The notes under the pieces are model-generated. The model saw nothing but the letters and a program-made list of their open reading frames with translations, searched no databases and was not told where the DNA came from. A stretch of DNA of 12,264 nucleotides, from contig JAHZKM010000070.1 in NCBI GenBank assembly GCA_022600395.1, positions 1 through 12,264 on the forward strand, in the 5' to 3' direction. Of this stretch, positions 1 to 6,668 are shown piece after piece. Origin of the DNA: Pseudomonadota bacterium. Lineage in GTDB: Bacteria > Pseudomonadota > Gammaproteobacteria > PS1 > Pseudothioglobaceae. Position numbers and translations under genes: made by a program. Each line of letters starts with the position of its first letter. The stretch's first letter is position 1.

Positions 1-263
1 GTGGTTCAAACATGGGTCCTTTCAATGGCGCTCAAAACTTCGGTCCATTCGCTAACAACAACGACATGAACAACGATTCTGACTGGGGTTTCCATTACAA
101 CAACAAGAACACAACTAAGAACGTTTCTAACGCTACTACAGACGGTAAGTATGCTGGTGTTGCTGATGCTAACGCTAAAGGTGTTGCTGATGCATACGCT
201 AAAGGTTACGCAGATGCTAAAGGTAACGCTGCTGCAGACTCACGTGAAACAGTTGCTAAGTAA
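1..263 (+). CDS. Partial Gly/Asn/Ala-rich simple-sequence protein, possible sulfur-globule-family protein (5' end outside window)
   Basis: Only the C-terminal part is present. The reading frame is already open from base 3 (Gly-Ser-Asn before the first Met at 12), so that Met is probably internal and the true start and any signal peptide lie upstream. The visible part has two sections. The first is rich in Asn, Gly, Phe and Pro, with the motif GPF repeated. The second is built from short repeats of the type GVADANAK / GVADAYAK / GYADAK. There is no Cys and no catalytic motif, which points to a structural protein. Fourteen of the 15 Asn codons are AAC, and TTC and TAC are the only Phe and Tyr codons apart from one TAT, unlike the AT-ending codons of the neighbouring genes. 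This suggests very high expression. Gly/Asn/aromatic-rich composition and abundance fit sulfur globule envelope proteins of sulfur oxidisers, but that is inferred from composition alone. Another abundant surface or structural protein is possible. Confidence 0.5.
   Translation, partial: GSNMGPFNGAQNFGPFANNNDMNNDSDWGFHYNNKNTTKNVSNATTDGKYAGVADANAKGVADAYAKGYADAKGNAAADSRETVAK
156..221 (+). repeat. Tandem in-frame repeat (24, 24 and 18 nt units)
   Basis: Two nearly identical 24-nt units (156-179 and 180-203) are followed by a shortened 18-nt unit (204-221). They encode GVADANAK, GVADAYAK and GYADAK. The units differ by a few bases only, which suggests recent duplication by slippage within the simple-sequence gene. 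Confidence 0.8.
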
Positions 264-310
264 TTAGTGCTCACGTTAAGCGCTTGAGCTAGATCTTGCG
301 CTTTTAGTTA

Positions 311-339
311 AAAAGCCACTCTTTTGAGTGGTTTTTTTT
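311..339 (+). terminator. Rho-independent terminator of the simple-sequence protein gene
   Basis: The stem CCACTC (316-321) / GAGTGG (326-331) has a TTTT loop. A G-U pair and A-T pairs (311-315 with 332-336) extend it, and a run of eight T (332-339) follows. It begins 48 nt after the stop codon, in the right orientation to end the plus-strand transcript. Confidence 0.88.
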
Positions 340-342
340 CGT

Positions 343-371
343 CTTATAAAAGACGCTAAGGCTTTTATAAG
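343..371. repeat. Perfect 10-bp inverted repeat
   Basis: CTTATAAAAG (343-352) and CTTTTATAAG (362-371) are exact reverse complements around a 9-nt loop. No T-run follows on either strand, so this is not a standard terminator. It lies just after the terminator of the left-hand gene and could protect the 3' end of read-through RNA or bind a protein. Confidence 0.75.
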
Positions 372-383
372 GTGCAAGAGAAG

Positions 384-400
384 TAAAGCAGTGTGCTTTA
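384..400. repeat. Perfect 7-bp inverted repeat with a 3-nt loop
   Basis: TAAAGCA (384-390) and TGCTTTA (394-400) flank the loop GTG. This is a short, A/T-rich hairpin in the convergent gap with no T-run. Its function is unknown. Confidence 0.6.
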
Positions 401-447
401 TACACAAAGGTTTTTGTAGTGGTAAATTGGTATTATTTAAAAAGTAG

Positions 448-466
448 AGTAGTGCTTTTAACTACT
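448..466. repeat. 6-bp inverted repeat in the convergent gap
   Basis: AGTAGT (448-453) and ACTACT (461-466) flank a 7-nt loop. On its own it could be chance in AT-rich sequence. It is listed because it is one of several stem-loops in this gap. Confidence 0.4.
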
Positions 467-528
467 ATAACGGCTAACCAAAAGAGGTTGTCATAAAAGT
501 CTTGGCTTGGACAAAGAGTTGGAGCCAT

Positions 529-553
529 AAAAAAGGCGCCGAAGGCGCCTTTT
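529..553 (-). terminator. Strong rho-independent terminator of rpsB-tsf
   Basis: A 10-bp perfect stem (AAAAGGCGCC, 531-540, with GGCGCCTTTT, 544-553) closes a 3-nt loop. Read on the minus strand it begins 19 nt after the tsf stop codon and ends in six T. The plus-strand reading ends in four T, so it may work in both directions. Confidence 0.9.
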
Positions 554-572
554 AATCACTAAGTTTTAGGTG

Positions 573-1451
573 TTAACCTTTCATTTGAGCTGCCACCTCA
601 TCTGCAAAGTTTTCTTCCTTCTTCTCAATGCCTTCGCCTACTTCGTAGCGAACAAATGAGATAACTTCAGCGTTGTTTGCTTTTGCAAGTGCACCAACCG
701 TTGTGTCTGGATCTTTAACAAAAGCTTGTCCATAGAGAGTTACTTCGTTTACAAACTTTTTCATACGGCCACCAATCATTTTTTCAATGATGTTATCTGG
801 CTTGCCAGACTCACGAGCTTGTTCAACAAAAATCGCTTTTTCCCTTTCTAGCAATTCAGGGTCAAGCTGCTCTTCTGATACACACTCAGGGCGTGTTGCT
901 GCTACATGCATAGCAATATCTTTTGCCAATGCTTCATCGCCACCCTCTAAAACAGACACAACGGCAATACGCTCTCCATGCTTATAGGTGCCAATAACAC
1001 CCGAATCAATTGTGATTGTTTCAACACGTCGAATTGAAACATTTTCACCAACTTTAGCGACGATGTCTTCACGAGCTTTTTCCAGCGAGTTACCGTTGTC
1101 TAGTGTCTGAGTTAAAAAATCATCGATATTTTTTGGTGTTGTTTTAAGTGCCAACGCGCCTAATGTATTAACAAATTCGATAAAATCGTCACCTTTGGTG
1201 ACAAAGTCAGTTTCCGAGTTGACCTCTAAAATTGTCGCAGTTTTTTTGTCATCACTGATATTTACCTTGACTAAGCCTTCTGCAGCAACGCGGCCTGATT
1301 TTTTAGCGGCTTTAGCTGCACCAGAGGCGCGCATTAAGTCAATTGCAGCCTCCATATCGCCATTAGTTTCGTTTAAGGCTTTTTTGCAGTCCATCATGCC
1401 TGCGCCAGTTCTTTCTCTTAGATCTTTAACTAAAGCAGCTGTAATTGCCAT
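573..1451 (-). CDS. tsf: Translation elongation factor Ts
   Basis: EF-Ts is the cytoplasmic guanine-nucleotide exchange factor that regenerates EF-Tu-GTP. The 292-residue protein is slightly longer than the E. coli protein (about 283). The N-terminal UBA-like module shows the family signature LRERTGAGMMDCKKAL (residues 11-26). The EF-Tu-contacting motif TDFV (residues 81-84) carries the Asp and Phe that insert near the EF-Tu nucleotide site. Two core subdomains and a coiled-coil region follow. The ATG start is preceded by a good AGGAG site with 6-nt spacing. It lies 55 nt after rpsB, as in the usual rpsB-tsf operon. A strong terminator follows tsf directly, so pyrH and frr, which commonly come next in proteobacteria, are not linked here. 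Confidence 0.97.
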   Translation of the reverse strand: MAITAALVKDLRERTGAGMMDCKKALNETNGDMEAAIDLMRASGAAKAAKKSGRVAAEGLVKVNISDDKKTATILEVNSETDFVTKGDDFIEFVNTLGALALKTTPKNIDDFLTQTLDNGNSLEKAREDIVAKVGENVSIRRVETITIDSGVIGTYKHGERIAVVSVLEGGDEALAKDIAMHVAATRPECVSEEQLDPELLEREKAIFVEQARESGKPDNIIEKMIGGRMKKFVNEVTLYGQAFVKDPDTTVGALAKANNAEVISFVRYEVGEGIEKKEENFADEVAAQMKG

Positions 1452-1472
1452 AATTATCTCCTGTATGTGTTA

Positions 1473-1489
1473 CTCCGCTATGAGCAGAG
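1473..1489 (-). repeat. Intercistronic hairpin between rpsB and tsf
   Basis: On the minus strand CTCTGCT and AGCGGAG form a 7-bp stem (one G-U pair) with a CAT loop in the 55-nt rpsB-tsf gap. No T-run follows. It may set the ratio of the two products by pausing or by protecting the upstream message; that role is inference. Confidence 0.5.
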
Positions 1490-1506
1490 AATGAATATTT
1501 TACGAA

Positions 1507-2403
1507 TTAGCCAAGTTTTGCAATAATGTCTGCTTTGGTATCCTTGCTCGCAATCTCAACGCCTTTTTCTTTGGCAAGCGCAACTAACTCTGCTTTTAGC
1601 ATGCTGTTTAGATCAGCTTTAGGAGCCTGCTCCTCTACTGCTTTAGCTTCTGCTTCTGGAGCCGATACCTCTGCTTTTTTAGCAGGCGCTTTCTTTTTAA
1701 CAGGTGTTTTTACTTGTGTACCTGCAGCTGCTTTTGCTTCTAATACAGCATTAGCGACTTCTCTTGCGTAAAAGCTGATTGCTCTAATAGAGTCATCATT
1801 TCCAGGTACGACATAGTCGATGCCTTCAGGATTATGGTTTGTATCTACAATACCTATAATCGGTAAGCCTAATTTTTTAGATTCTGCAATGGCATTTTTT
1901 TCATGACCAATATCAATGATAAATACAACATCTGGGATACCACCAAGATCTTTAATACCACCAAGACTACGCTCTAATTTATCCATTTCGCGAGTCATCA
2001 TTAAAGCTTCTTTTTTACCAAATTGAGAGAAGTTTTCCTCTGCTAAAAACTCAAGATCTTTTAGGCGTTTAATTGACGCTTTAATCGTCTTGTAGTTTGT
2101 CATCATGCCACCTAACCATCGGTGATTAACGTAAGGCATGCCACAACGGATTGCTTCTTCTTTCATAATGTCGCTAGCAGCACGCTTAGTTCCAACAAAA
2201 AGAATTGAACCACCGGCCGCCGCTGTTTTTGATGCAAAATTAAGCACATCATTAAACATTGGTAGGGTTTTTTCTAGGTTGATAATATGAACACCATTAC
2301 GAGTACCGTAGATGTATTGATCCATTTTTGGATGCCAGAAGCGTGAACGGTGACCAAAGTGAACACCTGCTTCAAGCATTTTTTTCATTGACGTTTTTGC
2401 CAT
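1507..2403 (-). CDS. rpsB: 30S ribosomal protein S2 with an extra C-terminal helical module
   Basis: S2 is a primary protein of the small subunit and is needed to dock S1. Residues 1-228 are a full S2: [12 protein letters not shown] near the start, FVGTKRAA (69-76), [10 protein letters not shown] (94-103) and [12 protein letters not shown] (161-172) are family signatures. At 298 residues it is about 55-60 longer than E. coli S2 (241). The excess is a flexible Ala/Lys/Glu-rich linker (about 229-263) followed by a compact segment (about 264-298) with the pattern [16 protein letters not shown]...TKADIIAKL. This resembles SAP/HeH or Rho N-terminal helix-extended-loop-helix modules, which often bind nucleic acid. 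The ATG start has a GGAG site at 2412-2415 with 8-nt spacing. It is the first gene of rpsB-tsf, behind its own promoter and a structured leader. Confidence 0.96.
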   Translation of the reverse strand: MAKTSMKKMLEAGVHFGHRSRFWHPKMDQYIYGTRNGVHIINLEKTLPMFNDVLNFASKTAAAGGSILFVGTKRAASDIMKEEAIRCGMPYVNHRWLGGMMTNYKTIKASIKRLKDLEFLAEENFSQFGKKEALMMTREMDKLERSLGGIKDLGGIPDVVFIIDIGHEKNAIAESKKLGLPIIGIVDTNHNPEGIDYVVPGNDDSIRAISFYAREVANAVLEAKAAAGTQVKTPVKKKAPAKKAEVSAPEAEAKAVEEQAPKADLNSMLKAELVALAKEKGVEIASKDTKADIIAKLG

Positions 2404-2426
2404 TTTTATTTCTCCGAGGGGTTAGT

Positions 2427-2448
2427 GGAGTGTTTTTTATAACACTCC
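2427..2448 (-). repeat. Perfect 8-bp hairpin just upstream of the rpsB ribosome binding site
   Basis: GGAGTGTT (2427-2434) and AACACTCC (2441-2448) flank a 6-nt loop and have the same sequence when read on the minus strand. The downstream arm contains CTCC, which is complementary to the rpsB GGAG site at 2412-2415. When the hairpin is formed that arm cannot pair with the site, so the two structures could be alternatives. Confidence 0.65.
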
Positions 2449-2528
2449 CTTCCACAGCTTCTAATAATCAACCCTTTTTTATTGAGAGCACCCTGATTAC
2501 TATGTCGAGCTGTGTGATACATTAAAAC

Positions 2529-2561
2529 GAGTTAGGCGCTTGATATACAAGCGCCTAACTC
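2529..2561 (-). terminator. Perfect 14-bp hairpin in the rpe-rpsB gap: attenuator or rpe operon terminator
   Basis: GAGTTAGGCGCTTG and its exact reverse complement flank a 5-nt loop. On the minus strand the stem is followed by G and four T, a weak but plausible release site. It lies downstream of the rpsB promoter candidate (2617-2645), so both rpe read-through and rpsB transcripts must cross it. It could act as an attenuator, as a leader structure, or as an inefficient terminator. Confidence 0.6.
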
Positions 2562-2616
2562 AACTTTAGACTTTTTCTTGATACTAATAGCGTCCAAGTA
2601 AAATCTTAAAAAAGTA

Positions 2617-2645
2617 ATTATACCGAATTAGCGCTGATGTATCAA
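2617..2645 (-). promoter_or_regulatory. Near-consensus sigma70 promoter for rpsB-tsf
   Basis: On the minus strand TTGATA (2640-2645) is separated by exactly 17 nt from a perfect TATAAT (2617-2622). Five of six bases match at -35 and six of six at -10. Start of transcription is expected near 2610. It lies 24 nt after the rpe stop codon and points at rpsB. A strong promoter fits a ribosomal protein operon. Confidence 0.85.
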
Positions 2646-2669
2646 GCACTTAAGCGGTATCAATACTGA

Positions 2670-3344
2670 CTATTTTGCCTGGGCGAGTTCTGCACGCATG
2701 GCATCGATAGTTGTTTTGTAATTGTCCGTGTTAAAGATGGCTGATCCAGCTACAAATGTATCTGCGCCAGCTTCAGCAACTTCACGAATGTTGTCAATCT
2801 TAACGCCACCATCAATTTCTAAGCGAATGTCTTTGCCGCTTGCATCAATCAGCTTGCGAACTTGGCGACATTTTTCTAGCGTATGAGGAATGAAAGACTG
2901 TCCACCAAAGCCAGGATTAACGGACATTAGCAGAATCATGTCTAGCTTATCCATTACATTTTCAAGAACGTGTAGAGGTGTTGCTGGATTGAACACCAGG
3001 CCGGCCTTACAGCCACTTTCTTGAATCATACCGAGTGTTCTATCAATATGCTCAGACGCTTCTGGATGGAAGGTAATGTAGGATGCACCAGCAGCTACAA
3101 AGTCAGGGATTAGTCGATCAACTGGCTTAACCATTAAATGCACATCAATAGGCGCAGTGACGCCGTGATTTCTAAGCGCTTCACAAACCAAAGGACCAAT
3201 CGTTAAATTGGGAACGTAGTGATTATCCATGACATCAAAGTGAACAATGTCAGCGCCGTCGCGTAATACGTTGTCTACCTCTTCACCAAGCCTGGCAAAG
3301 TCTGCTGCCAAAATTGAAGGCGCAATAAAATTTTCTTGTTTCAT
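2670..3344 (-). CDS. rpe: Ribulose-phosphate 3-epimerase
   Basis: Rpe interconverts ribulose 5-phosphate and xylulose 5-phosphate in the pentose-phosphate pathway and, in autotrophs, the Calvin cycle. The 224 residues match the family length. TIM-barrel signatures appear in order: [14 protein letters not shown] (about 10-23), [12 protein letters not shown] with the metal-binding His/Asp (35-46), DVHLMVKP with the second metal His, [10 protein letters not shown] (phosphate loop region), LEIDGGV with the catalytic Asp, and AGSAIF. The ATG start has an AGGAG site. It is the last gene of the rplY-pth-ychF-gpmI-rpe run, 38 nt after gpmI. No terminator lies between it and the rpsB promoter. Nothing in the window shows whether it serves a Calvin cycle. 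Confidence 0.97.
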   Translation of the reverse strand: MKQENFIAPSILAADFARLGEEVDNVLRDGADIVHFDVMDNHYVPNLTIGPLVCEALRNHGVTAPIDVHLMVKPVDRLIPDFVAAGASYITFHPEASEHIDRTLGMIQESGCKAGLVFNPATPLHVLENVMDKLDMILLMSVNPGFGGQSFIPHTLEKCRQVRKLIDASGKDIRLEIDGGVKIDNIREVAEAGADTFVAGSAIFNTDNYKTTIDAMRAELAQAK

Positions 3345-3382
3345 TTTTTTTCTCCTAAATAGTTTTTTATATGTCGTGTATT

Positions 3383-4924
3383 TTACTTAAAAGTTAGCAA
3401 GCTTTCTCCAGTCATTTCGCTAGGCTGCTCTACACCCATCATAGCTAGTAAGGTAGGCGCAATATCCGAAAGCGCACCTTTACAAGGTTTGGCAATAGTG
3501 GCCGCTCTAGTGCTAACAAAAACTAGTGGCACGGGGTTGTTAGTATGAGCTGTATGTACCTCTTGAGTTTCTGGATTGACCATCTGTTCAACATTTCCAT
3601 GATCTGCCGTGATGAGTATTTCACCGTCAACGGCTTTAATGGCTTGGTAGATAATGCCTAAGCAAGCATCTACTGCTTCTACAGCTTTAATTGCCGCTTC
3701 TAATTTACCAGAGTGCCCTACCATGTCAGTATTGGCAAAATTACAAATAATTAAATTGTACTTTTGGCTTTCAATGTTTTTAACCAATTCATCAGTTAAC
3801 TCAAAGGCACTCATTTCAGGTTTGAGATCGTAAGTTGCCACTTCAGGAGATGGTATTAAAACACGATCTTCACCATTAAACGGTCGCTCGATACCACCAT
3901 TTAAAAAGAATGTAACATGCGCATACTTTTCGGTTTCAGCAATTCTTAGTTGTGTCATGCCTAGATCAGCTAAATATTCTCCAAGTACATTGTTAAGCTT
4001 AGATGCGGGATAGGCAACCGGTAAGTTAAAATCTTTTTTATACTCAGTTAAGCATACAAATTCACTAGGCGTAAAAGTTCCACGTGAAAACCCTTGGAAG
4101 TTTTCATCTGTAAAAGCCTGGGTAATTTGTCGTGCGCGATCCGCCCGATAATTCATAAAGATAAGAACATCGCCTTCATCTATCTTGGTTGGCGCGTTAA
4201 TAACTGTTGACTGAATGAATTCATCAGTTTCACCTCGTTCATAAGCTTGGTCAACTGCGTCAAAAGCAGTTTTAGCTAAGAAATTAGACTTACCTTTGGA
4301 GATAAGTTCATAGGCGCAGCGAACACGAGACCAACGATTATCCCGATCCATAGAAAAGTATCGACCGATCACACTAGCTATTTCACCTACGCCTAGCTCA
4401 TTAATTTTATCTTCTAGTTTTTGAATGTATTGTTTGGCACTTTTCTGAGCACAGTCCCTGCCATCAGTGAACACATGTAGATACACATCTTGGCAGTTAT
4501 ACTTGTGGGTCATCTCAAGCATGCTATGGATTTGTTCTTCGTGAGAGTGTACACCACCATCGGATAATAAGCCCATAATATGTACAGCCTTGCTGTTATC
4601 ATTGGCGTACTCGAGTGAATTTCTAAGAACTGGGTTTTTAAAGAATTCTCCATTTTTAATTTCATTGTGAATGCGAGTAAAGTCTTGCTTAACGACTCGA
4701 CCTGCGCCTAAGTTAAGATGACCCACTTCGGAGTTACCCATTTGCTCGCCAGGCAGCCCAACTTGCTCGCCACTAGTTAAAATTAAAGAATGCTGAAAAT
4801 CTTGATTGAACCGATCCCAAACAGGTGTTTTAGCCTGAGCAATCGCATTGTTTTCGACTGTTTCAGAGTACCCCCAGCCATCTAAAATTAATAAGAGTTT
4901 GGTGTCTTTTTTGGATTTCATCAT
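3383..4924 (-). CDS. gpmI: Cofactor-independent phosphoglycerate mutase
   Basis: GpmI interconverts 3- and 2-phosphoglycerate using two Mn ions and a phosphoserine intermediate. Counting from the ATG at 4924 (513 residues, close to the E. coli 514), visible motifs are ILDGWGYSE (13-21, metal Asp), [17 protein letters not shown] with the phospho-accepting Ser at about 65, SDGGVHSH (121-128), TDGRD (153-157), [12 protein letters not shown] (187-198), NYRADRARQ (258-266), a C-terminal metal site with [12 protein letters not shown] (395-406), and TADHGN (439-444). The start is ambiguous. A TTG at 4930 sits 5 nt after an AAGG site (4936-4939), while the tandem ATGs at 4924 and 4921 sit 11 and 14 nt after it. 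I prefer the first ATG. The gene follows ychF with a 26-nt gap and no promoter seen, so it is probably cotranscribed. Confidence 0.96.
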   Translation of the reverse strand: MMKSKKDTKLLLILDGWGYSETVENNAIAQAKTPVWDRFNQDFQHSLILTSGEQVGLPGEQMGNSEVGHLNLGAGRVVKQDFTRIHNEIKNGEFFKNPVLRNSLEYANDNSKAVHIMGLLSDGGVHSHEEQIHSMLEMTHKYNCQDVYLHVFTDGRDCAQKSAKQYIQKLEDKINELGVGEIASVIGRYFSMDRDNRWSRVRCAYELISKGKSNFLAKTAFDAVDQAYERGETDEFIQSTVINAPTKIDEGDVLIFMNYRADRARQITQAFTDENFQGFSRGTFTPSEFVCLTEYKKDFNLPVAYPASKLNNVLGEYLADLGMTQLRIAETEKYAHVTFFLNGGIERPFNGEDRVLIPSPEVATYDLKPEMSAFELTDELVKNIESQKYNLIICNFANTDMVGHSGKLEAAIKAVEAVDACLGIIYQAIKAVDGEILITADHGNVEQMVNPETQEVHTAHTNNPVPLVFVSTRAATIAKPCKGALSDIAPTLLAMMGVEQPSEMTGESLLTFK

Positions 4925-4950
4925 GTGCAAATAAACCTTAAATATAAAGA

Positions 4951-6042
4951 TTAAACATTAAATAAGAAGTGTACCACATCGCCATCTTGAACGATATATT
5001 CCTTACCTTCAGAGCGGAGCTTCCCTGCCTCTTTGGCGCCTTTTTCGCCGCCAAATTCTACAAAATCGTCAAAAGCAATAGTTTCTGCTCGAATAAAGCC
5101 CTTCTCAAAGTCGCCGTGAATCTTCCCTGCTGCTTGTGGCGCACTATCGCCAATGTTAATTGTCCAAGCGCGAACCTCTTGAACACCAGCTGTAAAATAG
5201 GTTTGCAGTCCAAGTAAGGCATATCCTGCTCTGATAAGACGGTCAAGCCCCGCCTCTGTTTGACCCATTTCATCAAGGAAGTCTTGTTTTTCATCAGCAT
5301 CGAGTTCTGAGATTTCTGCTTCAATGTCGGCGCAAATAGGAACAACTTGAGCATTTTCAGATTCTGCAAATTTTCTAACTGCATCCAAATGAGGATTGTT
5401 TTCAAAACCATCTTCACTGACGTTGGCCATATATAATACTGGCTTAATCGTGAGCAGCTGAAAGCCACGTAAAAGTTTTAATTCTTCCTCATCAAATGCT
5501 AGACTTCTGACGCTTTGTCCCGCTTCTAATGCTGGCAATATTTTTTCTAATAGCGCCTTGAGAGGCAGGCCGTCTTTTTGGCCAGATTTGGTGTTTTTGA
5601 TAGCCTTTTGCATGAGTTTTTCAACGACAGTAAGGTCAGCAAGAATAAGCTCTGTGTTGATAATATCGATATCGTCTAAAGGCGATATCTTGCCAGCAAC
5701 ATGGATAATATCGTCATTTTCAAAACAACGAACTACATGAACGATTGCGTCAGTTTCTCGAATATTGGTCAGGAACTGATTGCCCAAGCCCTCTCCTTTA
5801 GAGGCGCCTTCTACCAGTCCGGCAATATCTACAAATTCCATTGTAGTCGGTAGAATTTTTTGAGGACTGACAATCTTTGCTAGAGCATCAAGACGCTTGT
5901 CGTTAATTGGCACAATGCCGACGTTAGGTTCAATTGTACAAAAAGGGTAATTTTCCGACTCAATACCGGCTTGGGTGAGTGCGTTGAATAGGGTTGATTT
6001 TCCTACATTGGGCAGTCCAACAATGCCACATTTAAATCCCAT
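4951..6042 (-). CDS. ychF: Redox-regulated ribosome-binding ATPase YchF (Ola1 family)
   Basis: This universal Obg-related P-loop NTPase binds ribosomes and prefers ATP over GTP. Its 363 residues equal the E. coli length. The P-loop is GLPNVGKS (9-16), the switch I region is [12 protein letters not shown] (31-42), and the G3 motif is DIAGL (72-76). The G4 position carries NVSE (207-210) in place of NKxD, which is the hallmark of the ATP-preferring YchF/Ola1 subfamily. A coiled-coil arm lies around residues 125-200 and a TGS domain closes the protein (about 280-363). The start has an AGGAG site. It follows pth by 33 nt, the common pth-ychF order. Confidence 0.97.
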   Translation of the reverse strand: MGFKCGIVGLPNVGKSTLFNALTQAGIESENYPFCTIEPNVGIVPINDKRLDALAKIVSPQKILPTTMEFVDIAGLVEGASKGEGLGNQFLTNIRETDAIVHVVRCFENDDIIHVAGKISPLDDIDIINTELILADLTVVEKLMQKAIKNTKSGQKDGLPLKALLEKILPALEAGQSVRSLAFDEEELKLLRGFQLLTIKPVLYMANVSEDGFENNPHLDAVRKFAESENAQVVPICADIEAEISELDADEKQDFLDEMGQTEAGLDRLIRAGYALLGLQTYFTAGVQEVRAWTINIGDSAPQAAGKIHGDFEKGFIRAETIAFDDFVEFGGEKGAKEAGKLRSEGKEYIVQDGDVVHFLFNV

Positions 6043-6075
6043 TTTTTTTCTCCTTTTTAGGCTAAAGAATCACGC

Positions 6076-6651
6076 CTATTGTTTTGTATGTAAGCGTTTC
6101 ATGGCTTTCTCTATATTACCTTTAACCACTTCTTCAATGATTTGTAAAGCATCTACCATGGCATTTTGAATATGTTCTAATTCGCTTTTACTAGGAGCGT
6201 GTAGGACAAAATCAGCCACTTGTAGTTTGTTGCCAGGATGACCAATGCCTAGGCGAAGTCGATAAAAGCTCTTCGTGCCTAATGCCTTAATGGTATCACG
6301 TAGGCCATTATGGCCACCGTGACCGCCTTCTACTTTAAGCTTAGCAACGCCAGCATCTAAATCGAGCTCATCATGTACGACTAGTATCTCATCGGCCTCT
6401 AACTGGTAAAACTTTGCCAGCGCCTGAATGGATTGACCTGATCGGTTCATAAATGTGCCAGGTTTTAGTAGACGAACACTAGCTCCAGCAATCGTGACTT
6501 GGGTCACATCGCCATAAAACTTAGCTTCTTTTTTAAAAGTGGCGGAGTATAAATTGGCTAGTGTGTCACAAAACCAAAACCCAACATTATGACGATGTGA
6601 CTGATAGTCTTTGCCTGGATTTCCCAGGCCAACAATCAGTTTAATGGCCAT
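6076..6651 (-). CDS. pth: Peptidyl-tRNA hydrolase
   Basis: Pth cleaves peptidyl-tRNA released from stalled ribosomes so that the tRNA can be recycled. The 191 residues match the bacterial family (E. coli 194). Conserved active-site residues are all visible: Asn11 in GLGNPG, the catalytic His21 in RHNVGFW, Asn69 in KPGTFMNRSG, Asp94 in VHDELDL, and Asn115 in GGHNGLRD. It starts 17 nt after rplY with only a weak ribosome binding site, which suggests coupling to rplY translation. rplY-pth-ychF is a widely conserved order. Confidence 0.97.
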   Translation of the reverse strand: MAIKLIVGLGNPGKDYQSHRHNVGFWFCDTLANLYSATFKKEAKFYGDVTQVTIAGASVRLLKPGTFMNRSGQSIQALAKFYQLEADEILVVHDELDLDAGVAKLKVEGGHGGHNGLRDTIKALGTKSFYRLRLGIGHPGNKLQVADFVLHAPSKSELEHIQNAMVDALQIIEEVVKGNIEKAMKRLHTKQ

Positions 6652-6668
6652 AATTCTTTAATTAGAGA

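Larger units (their letters stand above)
264..572. other. Convergent intergenic gap, hairpin-rich, no gene seen
   Basis: This 309-bp gap separates two genes that point at each other, so it needs no promoter for either. It carries a terminator at each end (311-339 and 529-553) and three more short inverted repeats between them. I found no open frame with a convincing start and ribosome binding site, no tRNA fold, and no promoter better than marginal on either strand. A small RNA cannot be excluded. Confidence 0.6.
2404..2610 (-). promoter_or_regulatory. Structured 5' leader of rpsB, candidate S2 autoregulatory region
   Basis: The predicted transcript starts near 2610 and runs about 207 nt before the rpsB ATG without coding potential. 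It contains two perfect stem-loops (2529-2561 and 2427-2448) and a weaker 6-bp pairing (2465-2470 with 2494-2499). In E. coli, S2 represses its own operon through the rpsB 5' untranslated region, so a structured leader here would fit. No leader consensus was aligned; the equivalence is inference. Confidence 0.55.

Noticed and set aside
156-221. CRISPR-like repeats
   Set aside because: The units are in-frame tandem coding repeats without spacers, inside a simple-sequence protein gene.
440-500. Minus-strand promoter-like pair (ATGACA with TATAGT) in the convergent gap
   Set aside because: The spacing is 19 nt and the match marginal. In AT-rich DNA such pairs occur by chance, and no gene needs it.
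1195-1494. Plus-strand open frame antisense to tsf
   Set aside because: It mirrors the codon pattern of the EF-Ts gene on the other strand and has no ribosome binding site or family features.
2328-2525. Plus-strand 65-codon open frame over the rpsB start and leader
   Set aside because: No ribosome binding site, no recognisable product, and it is antisense to rpsB and its structured leader.
2577-2646. 8-bp inverted repeat CTTGATAC / GTATCAAG flanking the rpsB -10 box
   Set aside because: The arms are 54 nt apart and one arm is the -35 element itself. It is more likely coincidence than an operator, though a repeat of GTATCAA also occurs at 2657-2663.
4925-4930. TTG start for gpmI at 4930
   Set aside because: It is well spaced (5 nt) from an AAGG site, but two ATG codons follow within 9 nt and give the usual family length. 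It cannot be fully excluded.
5058-5468. 136-codon minus-strand open frame inside ychF
   Set aside because: It lies wholly inside the well supported ychF in another frame, and its residues follow from ychF codons shifted by one base.
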